A DNA stretch of 20,392 nucleotides from Methylomarinum sp050304855 (GCA_050304855.1 JBNLEI010000281.1:1-20392), one strand, 5' to 3'. Shown: positions 7,368-14,745, counted from the stretch's first letter. The notes: generated by a model not told the origin, from the sequence alone. Numbers and translations: made by a program.

Positions 7368-8894
7368 ATGGACATTTTTTCTGGTTGGCTGTCTAGCGAT
7401 AATTTTATGCCCCATGGCGTTTGCTTTATGTGGGATTCGTTTCTTCTTTGGTCGATTGTTATATCCGATGCGTTAATAGCGGTCTCTTATTACTCGATAC
7501 CGATTGCGTTATTATATTTTTTATACCGCAAAAAAAATTTTGAATATAAATTGCTGCTATTGTTGTTTAGCTTGTTTATATTAGCTTGCGGCACGACACA
7601 TTTGATCTCGATTATCAACATTTGGAAACCGTTTTATTGGCTTGAATCGGTCGCTAAAGGGTTGACCGCGCTGGTCTCGGTTCTAACCGCAGTTTTGCTT
7701 TGGCCGTTGATTCCAAAAGTTTTGGCATTGCCGACCACCGGTCAGCTATTGGATGCTAATCGGGCATTGAATCATGAAATAGTAGAGCGGAAGAAAACTG
7801 AGCGATTGTTAAGGGAGAACGAGATTAGTTTGCAGCAGGTCGCGATGGTTTTTGAAGCGACTTCGGAAGGAATCTTTGTAACGGATAAAGGCAACAGAAT
7901 TATTCGTTCGAACGGTGCCCTAACGAAAATTTTAGGGTATAGCCACGATGAATTGAAAAACAAACACCCTAAGATATTCATGTCTGGCATGCACGACGAA
8001 AAATTCTACGATGCCATGAAGAACGCTCTGAATAATGAAGGTTCATGGCGGGGAGAGATTACAAACCGCCACAAAAATGGGGATTTGATTCCTCTTTTAT
8101 TAACCATTAACAAGTTAGAGAATGAACGAGGTGATTTTTTCGGTTATTCCGGCGTATATGCCGATATTCGAGAACAAAAGCAGGTTCAGGCGGAGTTAAA
8201 AAGAGCGAATGACGCCAAATCGATTTTTATGTCAAAAATGAGCCATGAGCTACGGACTCCAATGAATGCCATTCTGGGGTTCGCTCAGATTATGCAAATG
8301 GATGAAGAGTTAACTGAAGACCAGCTCGAAAATATTAATGAAATCAGGGGAGCGGGTAAGCATTTGATGGCTTTGATTGACGAAATATTGGATCTTTCCC
8401 GTATCGAAACCCAACAAATAGCGCTGGAGTTTACATCGATTGACATAGTTGCTTTGCTCGATTCTTGTCGTAGCCTGATTTCCCCGATGCTCAAAGAATA
8501 CAATGTTGAGTTGAATGCTCGAGAATGTCCTAACGAGGTTAAGGCTTATGCTGATATCAATCGACTCAAACAAGTCATGATCAATTTGATCAGTAATGCC
8601 ATCAAATATAATAAAGCGGGTGGGCGGGTCGACATTCAGGCGAAAAAAATATCGGAAGCGCAATTATTGATAACGGTGGCTGATACGGGGATTGGACTGT
8701 CGGAACAACAAATGGAAAAATTATTCGAACCGTTTAACCGATTGGGGAGGGAGTCATCGGATATCGAAGGAAACGGAATCGGTTTGTCAATTTGCGATCA
8801 TCTAGTTCGTTTAATGAACGGCAAAATGGAAGTGGAAAGTCGGGTTGATGAAGGCAGCTGTTTTAAACTGTACTTGCCTCTCAGCCGGGAATAA
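7368..8894 (+). CDS. Membrane sensor histidine kinase with ethylene-receptor-like (ETR1-type) sensor domain
   Basis: Predicted 508-residue hybrid of an ethylene-receptor-type membrane sensor and a bacterial histidine kinase. Three helices (about 26-53, 60-84, 92-116) match the ethylene-binding domain of plant ETR1. ISDALIAVSYYSIP carries Asp34 and Tyr41, and ACGTTHL carries Cys74 and His78. The Asp-Cys-His spacing (40 and 4) equals ETR1 Asp25, Cys65, His69, the Cys and His being its copper ligands. A coiled linker (about 127-155), a PAS domain (156-270), HisKA with phosphoacceptor His293 in SHELRTP, and HATPase_c (N box Asn406-Asn410, VADTGIGL, FEPF, EGNGIGLS) follow. There is no receiver domain and no response regulator nearby, so the output is unknown. 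The ATG at 7368 has AGGGG upstream; an in-frame TTG at 7311 would add 19 poorly conserved residues and has no ribosome site. Confidence 0.9.
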   Translation: MDIFSGWLSSDNFMPHGVCFMWDSFLLWSIVISDALIAVSYYSIPIALLYFLYRKKNFEYKLLLLLFSLFILACGTTHLISIINIWKPFYWLESVAKGLTALVSVLTAVLLWPLIPKVLALPTTGQLLDANRALNHEIVERKKTERLLRENEISLQQVAMVFEATSEGIFVTDKGNRIIRSNGALTKILGYSHDELKNKHPKIFMSGMHDEKFYDAMKNALNNEGSWRGEITNRHKNGDLIPLLLTINKLENERGDFFGYSGVYADIREQKQVQAELKRANDAKSIFMSKMSHELRTPMNAILGFAQIMQMDEELTEDQLENINEIRGAGKHLMALIDEILDLSRIETQQIALEFTSIDIVALLDSCRSLISPMLKEYNVELNARECPNEVKAYADINRLKQVMINLISNAIKYNKAGGRVDIQAKKISEAQLLITVADTGIGLSEQQMEKLFEPFNRLGRESSDIEGNGIGLSICDHLVRLMNGKMEVESRVDEGSCFKLYLPLSRE

Positions 8895-8901
8895 ATGCTG
8901 G

Positions 8902-9088
8902 AGAGGTATCTCCCGCCTGCGCCGTCTCGTACTTTCGTCCTTGAACCGAAGGTTCAAGTGGAAACGCGGCCAGTAAATCAGGCTTCCCGTATAAAACAGG
9001 CATGCTCACCAGTACTGGTGTTTGTTTCCGGGGCAATATTAGGTTCAGGAAACACCCAGTACTGCTCGAACGCTGCAGGAGATACAAG
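8902..9088 (-). ncRNA. ssrS: 6S RNA (regulator of RNA polymerase sigma-70 holoenzyme)
   Basis: Read on the minus strand, this stretch of about 187 bases has the landmarks of gammaproteobacterial 6S RNA. The closing stem pairs GTATCTCC (9085-9078) with GGAGATAC (8913-8906). The conserved CTGGTGAGCATGC (about 9017-9005) is present, as is the hairpin CTTGAACC-TTC-GGTTCAAG (8958-8940) near the 3' end. It mimics an open promoter, binds the housekeeping holoenzyme and represses transcription in stationary phase; RNA polymerase can make short product RNAs from its central bubble. It begins about 19 bases after the zapA stop, the same order as zapA-ssrS in E. coli. A TAAAAT -10 box at 9100-9095 would start it near 9088. 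Its 3' end lies only about 8 bases from the stop of the convergent kinase gene. Confidence 0.93.
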
Positions 9089-9094
9089 CCCTAT

Positions 9095-9100
9095 ATTTTA
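9095..9100 (-). promoter_or_regulatory. -10 box of the ssrS promoter
   Basis: TAAAAT on the minus strand, seven bases before the predicted 6S RNA start near 9088. It sits just after the zapA stop, so any -35 region would overlap the last zapA codons; no good -35 hexamer is visible there. 6S may also be cut from a longer zapA transcript, as in E. coli. Confidence 0.5.
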
Positions 9101-9106
9101 AACGAT

Positions 9107-9406
9107 TTAGGTGATTTCTAAAACGTTTTCTATTTTATGACGTAGTTTAACCAGTTTGTCGGCAAAGCTCTGTATCGGATTGTGATGCATGCTTTGAGCC
9201 TGGCGCAATTCGTGGGTCAGGTTTAAAGCAGCCATCACGGCAATCCGGTCCGGACTGGTGACTTTGCCTGAATCTCGTATCGCGCGCATCTGTTTATCGA
9301 GATCCTGCGCCGAACGAATCAGGGCATCCTTCTCGTTTTCTTCGCAAACAATTTTATATTCCTTGCCCAAAATAGTAATGGATACCGGTTGCGGTCGTTT
9401 ATTCAT
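9107..9406 (-). CDS. zapA: Cell division protein ZapA
   Basis: Small cytoplasmic protein of 99 residues that binds and bundles FtsZ protofilaments, stabilising the division ring. The sequence follows the family: an N-terminal globular part starting PVSITILGKEYKIVCEENEK, the segment DLDKQMRAIRDSGKV and the RIAVMAALNLTHEL helix, then a C-terminal coiled coil (about 65-95) for dimer and tetramer formation. Its start overlaps the stop of the upstream zapB-like gene in ATGA, so the two are translationally coupled. The 6S RNA gene follows about 19 bases after the stop. Confidence 0.95.
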   Translation of the reverse strand: MNKRPQPVSITILGKEYKIVCEENEKDALIRSAQDLDKQMRAIRDSGKVTSPDRIAVMAALNLTHELRQAQSMHHNPIQSFADKLVKLRHKIENVLEIT

Positions 9407-9630
9407 GAGCCATGCTCCATCGCTTTGAGACGAGAGATCATTGCTTCCACGCGGGTTCTTGCCAATGTGGTTTTTTCCAACAGTTTGGCTTTTTCTTTCA
9501 CTAATGCTTCCTGCTTGATTTTTAGCGAATTATTTTCATTTTTCAGTAAATCGTATTGCGTAATTAGCGCATCCAATTTTTCTTCAAGGTACTTTAATTC
9601 GGTTGACGGATCTTGTTCTGCGTTGGTCAT
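9403..9630 (-). CDS. Small coiled-coil protein, ZapB-like / TIGR02449 type
   Basis: Predicted 75-residue cytoplasmic protein, almost wholly coiled coil from residue 11 to 70: LKYLEEKLDALITQYDLLKN and then Lys/Glu-rich heptads to SRLKAMEHG. Short proteins of this kind sit upstream of zapA in many Gammaproteobacteria and are annotated as TIGR02449 or as ZapB-like division factors. The name rests on location and coiled-coil character, not on catalytic motifs. The ATG at 9630 (MTNAEQ) is chosen; an upstream in-frame TTG at 9666 would add twelve residues without support. The four-base ATGA overlap with zapA points to co-translation and a shared role at the division ring. Confidence 0.85.
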   Translation of the reverse strand: MTNAEQDPSTELKYLEEKLDALITQYDLLKNENNSLKIKQEALVKEKAKLLEKTTLARTRVEAMISRLKAMEHGS

Positions 9631-9771
9631 GAAAATTGTTTCAGTTCCAGATTGATTAAAAAGCAATGCCGTATTCAGCTGATTTTATGCAACATAAAAA
9701 TCATACCAATTGCTAATCAATGTTAGCATAAGCGGTATTTTTTTTTTAGCAACGACCAATAATATTTTGCG

Positions 9772-10305
9772 ATGAAGGCTTATCAGAAAATAAGTACAAT
9801 TCTTGAACAATACGATACCGATTTGGAGGCTTCCGAGGCTCACGGTGTTGCGGTCGGCATGTTGTGTGTCGATATCAGGGCTGGTGCTGAAAGCTGGTTA
9901 CAGCAAATTTTTCATGATGAGGTGGTGTTACGCGATGACGATAAGGCCGCGCTCACAGAATTGTTCGAGCATACCCGGAATTTGCTGGATGCCGAGGACG
10001 AGCAGTTCGTTTTTGACTTATTATTGCCGGAGGATAACGACGAACTGTTTCAAAGGGCCGAGGCATTGCGTTGTTGGTGTCAGGGTTTTTTGTACGGTAT
10101 CGGATACGTCAAATCCGGTTCCGGATGGCCCGGAGAATGTGGCGAAATCATGCGCGATATCGTGGAATTTACCAAGCTCGATTCCGACGTAGGAGGAGAA
10201 GAGGACGAAAACGCCTTCATGGAAATTCATGAATATCTCCGTTCCGCTGTTTTGCTGGTAAGGGATCAATTCGCTCAGGGATTTGATAAGCAATCCCGTC
10301 ATTGA
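9772..10305 (+). CDS. ygfB: UPF0149 (YgfB/YecA) family protein
   Basis: All-helical cytoplasmic protein of 177 residues in the UPF0149 family. Typical pieces are SEAHGVAVGMLC near the N-terminus, RCWCQGFLYGIGY in the middle and EIHEYLRSAVLLVRDQF near the end, with an acidic loop (VGGEEDENAF) between. In E. coli and Pseudomonas the ortholog lies in this same position before pepP and ubiH; the Pseudomonas YgfB has been reported to modulate expression of other genes, but its biochemical role is unsettled. Here it heads the operon with pepP 19 bases downstream, divergent from the zapB-like/zapA unit. The start has little Shine-Dalgarno character. Confidence 0.93.
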   Translation: MKAYQKISTILEQYDTDLEASEAHGVAVGMLCVDIRAGAESWLQQIFHDEVVLRDDDKAALTELFEHTRNLLDAEDEQFVFDLLLPEDNDELFQRAEALRCWCQGFLYGIGYVKSGSGWPGECGEIMRDIVEFTKLDSDVGGEEDENAFMEIHEYLRSAVLLVRDQFAQGFDKQSRH

Positions 10306-10324
10306 TGAGAAAAATGTATTTCAA

Positions 10325-11644
10325 ATGAAACAAAACGAGTTTAAAAAACGCCGTAAGGCATTAATGCAGCACATCGGTAAAGGGAATATCGCTTTGATTG
10401 CCAGTGCCTCGAACCGTACAAGAAATCGTGATGTGGAATATCCGTTCAGGCAAGATAGCGATTTTTATTATTTGACGGGTTTTAACGAAGCCGAGTCGCT
10501 GGCGGTCTTTATTCCAGGGCGTGAACAGGGTGAGTATATATTGTTTTGCCGAGAATTCGATGAACAAAAAGCCTTGTGGGAGGGCGCTCACGCCGGTTTG
10601 GAAGGTGCCACCAAACATTACGAAGCGGACGACTCTTTTCCGATCGACGATCTGGATGAAATTTTGCCCGGCATGTTGGAAAACAAGAACAAAGTGTTTT
10701 ATCCGATGGGGCGGGATAGCGAATTGGATCATCAACTTTTGGAGTGGATTAACCATATTCGCAAGCAATCCCGTAATGGTGTCAATGCACCGGGAGAACT
10801 CGTTTCTTTGGAACATATAGTTCACGAAATGCGGTTGTTCAAAAGCCCTGCGGAATTAAAATTGATGCGGCGGGCGGCCGATGTGTCTGCCAGTGCGCAT
10901 AGACGAGCCATGCAATACTGCAAACCGGGGCTATACGAGTATCAGCTGGAGGCAGAAATCGTCTACGAGTTTATGCGGGAAGGATTACGCTATGTAGCCT
11001 ATCCGTCTATTGTGGCCGGCGGCAAAAATGCCTGTGTTCTGCATTATACCGAGAACCGGGATAAATTAAAGGCGGGCGAACTACTACTGATTGATGCCGG
11101 CGTTGAGTGTGATCACTATGCGTCCGATATTACGCGCACCTTTCCCGTTTCAGGCAAGTTCAGCGAACCCCAACGCTTGCTTTATCAATTGGTTTTAGAT
11201 GCCCAATTGGCAGCCATCGAGCAAATTCGTCCTGGTGTACCCTGGAATCAGGCACATGACGCATCTGTGGAAGTATTGACCAAAGGATTGGTTAAGCTGG
11301 GATTACTGAAAGGTCGGGTATCGAAATTGATCAAAGATGAAAAATACAAACAGTTTTACATGCATCGCATCGGTCATTGGCTAGGCATGGATGTACATGA
11401 TGTTGGCGATTACAAGCTTAACGACGAGTGGCGTTTACTGGAGCATGGTATGGTGCTGACCATCGAGCCGGGACTTTATATTGCGGCCGATTGTCAGACG
11501 GTCGACCCAAAATGGCGGGGAATCGGTATTCGTATCGAAGACGATGTCTTAGTGACCTCGGACGGCTATGAAATTTTGACTAATGCTGTGCCGAAAACCG
11601 TTGTCGAAATTGAGAAATTAATGCAGGAACGTCATGCAGCCTGA
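10325..11644 (+). CDS. pepP: Xaa-Pro aminopeptidase (aminopeptidase P II)
   Basis: Cytoplasmic dimanganese peptidase that removes an N-terminal residue preceding proline. The protein has 439 residues, close to the E. coli enzyme. An N-terminal creatinase-like domain (1-170, including RQDSDFYYLTGF) is followed by the pita-bread catalytic domain. All five metal ligands are present: Asp257, Asp268 (LIDAGVECDHYASDITRTFP), His351 (HRIGHWLGMDVHDVG), Glu381 (TIEPGLYI) and Glu405 (GIRIEDDVLV). The ATG at 10325 is preferred over a TTG at 10283 inside ygfB, with GATGAG about ten bases upstream. Its stop overlaps the ubiH start by 11 bases, so the operon is tightly packed. Confidence 0.97.
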   Translation: MKQNEFKKRRKALMQHIGKGNIALIASASNRTRNRDVEYPFRQDSDFYYLTGFNEAESLAVFIPGREQGEYILFCREFDEQKALWEGAHAGLEGATKHYEADDSFPIDDLDEILPGMLENKNKVFYPMGRDSELDHQLLEWINHIRKQSRNGVNAPGELVSLEHIVHEMRLFKSPAELKLMRRAADVSASAHRRAMQYCKPGLYEYQLEAEIVYEFMREGLRYVAYPSIVAGGKNACVLHYTENRDKLKAGELLLIDAGVECDHYASDITRTFPVSGKFSEPQRLLYQLVLDAQLAAIEQIRPGVPWNQAHDASVEVLTKGLVKLGLLKGRVSKLIKDEKYKQFYMHRIGHWLGMDVHDVGDYKLNDEWRLLEHGMVLTIEPGLYIAADCQTVDPKWRGIGIRIEDDVLVTSDGYEILTNAVPKTVVEIEKLMQERHAA

Positions 11645-12848
11645 TTACGATATTTTGATTGCCGGGGCAGGGCTGGCTGGCAACTGTTTGGCTTTGGCTC
11701 TGAAAGACTCGGGACTGAACATTGCTATCATCGAAGCCTGCAGCCGGGAGCAATTACATGCTTCGCCGGCCGGGGACAGAGCGTTGGCTTTGGCCGCCGG
11801 CACCGTTAAAATGCTACAGGCTTTGGGCGTTTGGCAAGGTGTGGAAAAGACGGCGACGGCGATTAGCGATATCCATATTTCCGATCGAGGGCATTTCGGC
11901 AAAACCCGTTTGTCGGCACGACATTTAGGCGTTGATGCGTTGGGTTATGTCATTTGTGCTCGCGACATTGAAGACCATGTCGCCGCTTTGGTGCATGAAG
12001 CCGGAATAAAGCAATTTTGTCCGGCCAGAGTCATGGGGGTGATGTCAGGAAAAAATACGGTCAACGTCAGTTTGAAGCAAGACGGTCAGTCCCTTAATTT
12101 GTCGGCTGCGTTGCTGGTGGGAGCGGATGGCGGTAACTCTTCCGTACGCAAGTTGCTGGAAATCCCGCAACAAATTACCGAATACGGACAGACTGCGTTA
12201 GTAACGACCGTGCACTCCGCTTTATCGCACCGGAATACGGCGTTTGAGCGGTTCACTCCTTTCGGCCCGTTGGCCTTGTTGCCGCAGTACGACAATCTAT
12301 CGGCAGTGGTTTGGACACGCAGTCACGAAGAGGCCGAAGCGCTGATGTCAGGCGGAGAAGATGATTTTATCGCTCGATTGCAGGATTGTTTCGGTTACCG
12401 TTTAGGCGAATTGACTTTGGCCGCGCCCCGCCGAGCTTTTCCTTTGAGCCTGATTCGAACTCAAACCATGGTGTCGGGAAGGACTGTGATTATCGGTAAT
12501 GCCGCGCATCAACTGCATCCGGTGGCAGGCCAAGGTTTTAATTTGGGATTGCGGGATGTCGTGCAATTGGCGGAAATGTTATTGAACCGACACGAACAGG
12601 GGCAGGATATCGGCGCCGCCGACTTGCTAGACCAATATGCGCAACTGAGATTGCAAGATCATGATCGCACTATCGCGTTTACCGATAATGTGGTGAAAAT
12701 ATTTTCCAGCGACTGGTTGGCATTCGCTGCGGCCAGAAGTACCGGACTGGCGATATTGGATCATATTCCTTTTGCCAAAGATTTATTGGCTCGACATGCG
12801 ATGGGGTTGGCGCAGCGATTGCCCAGAGTGGGGGGGAGAAGAACTTGA
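11634..12848 (+). CDS. ubiH: 2-octaprenyl-6-methoxyphenol hydroxylase UbiH
   Basis: FAD-dependent class A monooxygenase of ubiquinone synthesis that hydroxylates the ring at C1 in the Ubi complex. It has 404 residues. The FAD-binding GAGLAG (11-16), the DG motif LLVGADGGNSSVRK and the second FAD motif IIGNAAHQLHPVAGQGFNLG (around 288) are intact. The GNAA form, in place of GDAAH, is also what E. coli UbiH has, which supports UbiH over its paralogs. Its ATG lies 11 bases inside pepP, and its stop overlaps the next start by one base, so translation through pepP, ubiH and the second hydroxylase is probably coupled. Ubiquinone made here is the electron acceptor of the NADH dehydrogenase encoded at 18954. 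Confidence 0.95.
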   Translation: MQPDYDILIAGAGLAGNCLALALKDSGLNIAIIEACSREQLHASPAGDRALALAAGTVKMLQALGVWQGVEKTATAISDIHISDRGHFGKTRLSARHLGVDALGYVICARDIEDHVAALVHEAGIKQFCPARVMGVMSGKNTVNVSLKQDGQSLNLSAALLVGADGGNSSVRKLLEIPQQITEYGQTALVTTVHSALSHRNTAFERFTPFGPLALLPQYDNLSAVVWTRSHEEAEALMSGGEDDFIARLQDCFGYRLGELTLAAPRRAFPLSLIRTQTMVSGRTVIIGNAAHQLHPVAGQGFNLGLRDVVQLAEMLLNRHEQGQDIGAADLLDQYAQLRLQDHDRTIAFTDNVVKIFSSDWLAFAAARSTGLAILDHIPFAKDLLARHAMGLAQRLPRVGGRRT

Positions 12849-14068
12849 TGAAGGAGCGGTTTGAGGTGTTGATTGTCGGCGGTGGTATGGTGGGTGCATC
12901 CACCGCCTGCGCTTTGGCGCATGCCGGTATCGAAGTGGCTCTACTGGATGTCCAGAATCCGCCGCGGCAATGGCCTTCGGATTCGGTTGATATCCGGGTA
13001 TCCGCATTGACCCGCGCGTCGCAAAACATTCTGGAATGTGTCGGTGCCTGGCCGGCTATGGTCGAGCGGGGCGTTTGCGCGTATAAGGATATGAGAGTTT
13101 GGGATGCCAAGGCCGATGGCGAGTTGCATTTTGACTGCGCAGATACTGAATTTAATGAGTTAGGCCATATTGTCGAAAATCGGGTGACGGTGGCGGCGTT
13201 GTGGGAAGTGTTGGAAAATTTGCCGGCGGCAAACTGTATCACCGGCGTCAAAGTGGCGGATATGCAGCTCATGGAGGAGGGGGGGCGATTATCGCTGGAG
13301 GACGGTCGCCGGTTAGGTGCCGATTTGATCATAGCAGCCGACGGGCGCGAGTCCTTTTTGCGTGGCAAGGCGGGTATCGACGTAACCGGTTGGCCTTATC
13401 ATCAGGATGGCTTGGTGGCGACCGTGACGACCGAAAAAAGTCATCAGGCGACCGCCTGGCAACGTTTTCTCGACGAGGGTCCGCTAGCTTTTTTACCGCT
13501 TCGGACGGGCCAGTCTTCAATTGTCTGGACGGTGAAAACGGAAACCGCCCAAACATATCTGCAGTTATCGGATGAGGAATTTTTGTCCCGGTTGGAGCAG
13601 GCTTCGGCCGGAATTTTGGGTAAAATGCTGGCAATCGGCCCCAGAGCGGCTTTTCCGCTCAAGTTTCAATATGCTAATCGTTATACCGATTACCATTTCG
13701 CTCTGGTAGGGGATGCCGCACATGCCATGCATCCGCTTGCCGGGCAAGGTGCCAACGCCGGTTTGTTGGATGCCGCCGCTTTGGCAGAACTGGTCATAAA
13801 AACCAAGCTGGCGGGCAGGCCGTTGTCAGGACATAAATATCTCAGACAATATGAGCGTTGGCGTAAAGGCGACAACCTGTTGATGATGACGAGTATGGAC
13901 GCGCTGAATAGGACTTTTGCAGTTTCCGCCCTGCCGTTTATTTCTATCCGGTCTGCCGGTATGAACTGGATCAATCGGACCGATTTCGTGAAAAATTACT
14001 TTAACAATCATGCCATGGGACTGCGCCACGATTTGCCTCTGTTGGCGAATGGGCAAATCTGCTGGTAG
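12848..14068 (+). CDS. UbiI/UbiF-type FAD-dependent ubiquinone-ring hydroxylase
   Basis: Second class A flavin monooxygenase of ubiquinone synthesis, 406 residues. It has GGGMVG (11-16), the subfamily segment RVSALTRASQNIL, LGHIVENRV, the DG motif LIIAADGRESFLR and LVGDAAHAMHPLAGQGANAG (around 288). Its position after ubiH matches E. coli ubiI (visC, C5 hydroxylation), but the C-terminal part (WRKGDNLLMMTSMDALNR, then NHAMGL) and WQRF-EGPLAFLPL look closer to UbiF (C6 hydroxylation). It may be UbiI, UbiF or an enzyme covering both positions, so no symbol is given. The ATG at 12848 overlaps the ubiH TGA, with GGGGAGAAG six to fourteen bases upstream. It is the last gene of the ygfB operon. Confidence 0.93.
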   Translation: MKERFEVLIVGGGMVGASTACALAHAGIEVALLDVQNPPRQWPSDSVDIRVSALTRASQNILECVGAWPAMVERGVCAYKDMRVWDAKADGELHFDCADTEFNELGHIVENRVTVAALWEVLENLPAANCITGVKVADMQLMEEGGRLSLEDGRRLGADLIIAADGRESFLRGKAGIDVTGWPYHQDGLVATVTTEKSHQATAWQRFLDEGPLAFLPLRTGQSSIVWTVKTETAQTYLQLSDEEFLSRLEQASAGILGKMLAIGPRAAFPLKFQYANRYTDYHFALVGDAAHAMHPLAGQGANAGLLDAAALAELVIKTKLAGRPLSGHKYLRQYERWRKGDNLLMMTSMDALNRTFAVSALPFISIRSAGMNWINRTDFVKNYFNNHAMGLRHDLPLLANGQICW

Positions 14069-14086
14069 CCGGGTTCCTGCGTTGGG

Positions 14087-14116
14087 TTTACCGTGCGGCG
14101 CCGGTTCTGGTATAGT
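14087..14116 (+). promoter_or_regulatory. Sigma-70 promoter candidate for the membrane-anchored Ala/Lys-rich protein
   Basis: TTTACC (14087-14092) and TATAGT (14111-14116) stand 18 bases apart and match the -35 and -10 consensus at four and five of six positions. Transcription would begin near 14123 and give a leader of about 65 bases ending in a good ribosome site before 14188. The spacing after the previous stop supports a separate unit. Confidence 0.5.
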
Positions 14117-14187
14117 CCGCCCATAACGACTAAACTCTATAAAGTTTTGTTGTCCTACTATAACAATAATTCAGAGGGGAAAAGGAT

Positions 14188-14625
14188 ATGGCCGAGGTGC
14201 TTTTTATATTGACGACTATTTTTGTCGCCTATGTGGTTTTTGTTGTCGTTGAATGCGAGAAAAGAAAAAAGGAAGGCGTTAAGCAGGCGGCAAAACCTGA
14301 AGTCGTTAAGCCGGTAACTACTGCCAAGGCTGAACCGGTAACCAAGGTTCAGGTGCCGGCAGCGAAAAAACCGGCAGCGGCGGCTCCCGCAGCTAAACCC
14401 GCGAAAGTAACCGCGCCTTTGTCGGATAGTGTGAAAAATCCCAAAACAGGGGAAGTTTCGAAAATCCCCAACAACTATCGTTTTGCTAAGCGCTGGATTA
14501 AAGAAGCACTGGTTAGTGAGGGACTATTGGACAGGATTTATAAAAACAATGAGATCGATGATGCGGCGACGGCAAAAATTGAAGCCGCTATTGATCAATT
14601 GCGGGCAATGGCAAAATATCAATAA
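14188..14625 (+). CDS. Membrane-anchored protein with Ala/Lys/Pro-rich linker, unknown function
   Basis: Predicted 145-residue protein, not recognised as a named family. Residues 4-21 (VLFILTTIFVAYVVFVVV) form one membrane helix at the N-terminus, followed by a basic stretch (ECEKRKKEG), so the rest probably faces the cytoplasm. Residues 30-75 are a low-complexity Lys/Pro/Ala/Val linker with repeated KPA- and PAAK-like units. Residues 80-145 look like a small helical domain (NNYRFAKRWIKEALVSEGLL, then ATAKIEAAIDQLRAMAKYQ). The ribosome site AGGGGAAAAGGAT before the ATG is strong, unlike most genes in this window, and the promoter upstream is good, so expression may be high. A tether holding a small domain near the membrane is one reading. 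Confidence 0.8.
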   Translation: MAEVLFILTTIFVAYVVFVVVECEKRKKEGVKQAAKPEVVKPVTTAKAEPVTKVQVPAAKKPAAAAPAAKPAKVTAPLSDSVKNPKTGEVSKIPNNYRFAKRWIKEALVSEGLLDRIYKNNEIDDAATAKIEAAIDQLRAMAKYQ

Positions 14626-14633
14626 ACAGTTCT

Positions 14634-14712
14634 GCAACTCGGTTACATGAGGCTTTAAAATCCCTGGACCGAGATCAATTATTGATTAATGGTGTCGCTG
14701 AAACCGAGTTGC
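14634..14712. repeat. 79-base element bounded by an 11-bp perfect inverted repeat
   Basis: GCAACTCGGTT (14634-14644) and AACCGAGTTGC (14702-14712) are exact inverted copies. Inside, ACCGAG at 14668-14673 can also pair with the left arm, and ATCAA/TTGAT (14674-14678 and 14682-14686) forms a small central hairpin, so two alternative folds exist. The unit fills the gap between the convergent Ala/Lys-rich gene and the ABC ATPase gene. It may be a 3'-end hairpin, a small RNA, or a short palindromic or miniature mobile repeat; no flanking target duplication is obvious. Confidence 0.5.
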
Positions 14713-14745
14713 CGTAAGAGGTCAGGGGCTTATTACGATAGCCCG

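Noticed and set aside
8895..9101. Open frames of about 68 codons on both strands between the kinase and zapA
   Set aside because: The stretch folds and reads as 6S RNA on the minus strand; the frames have no ribosome site or family resemblance.
12679..13368. Long open frame on the minus strand across the two ubiquinone hydroxylase genes
   Set aside because: It lies antisense to two clear, motif-complete genes, and its Ser/Pro/Thr-rich translation has no domain character; it is a by-product of codon use.
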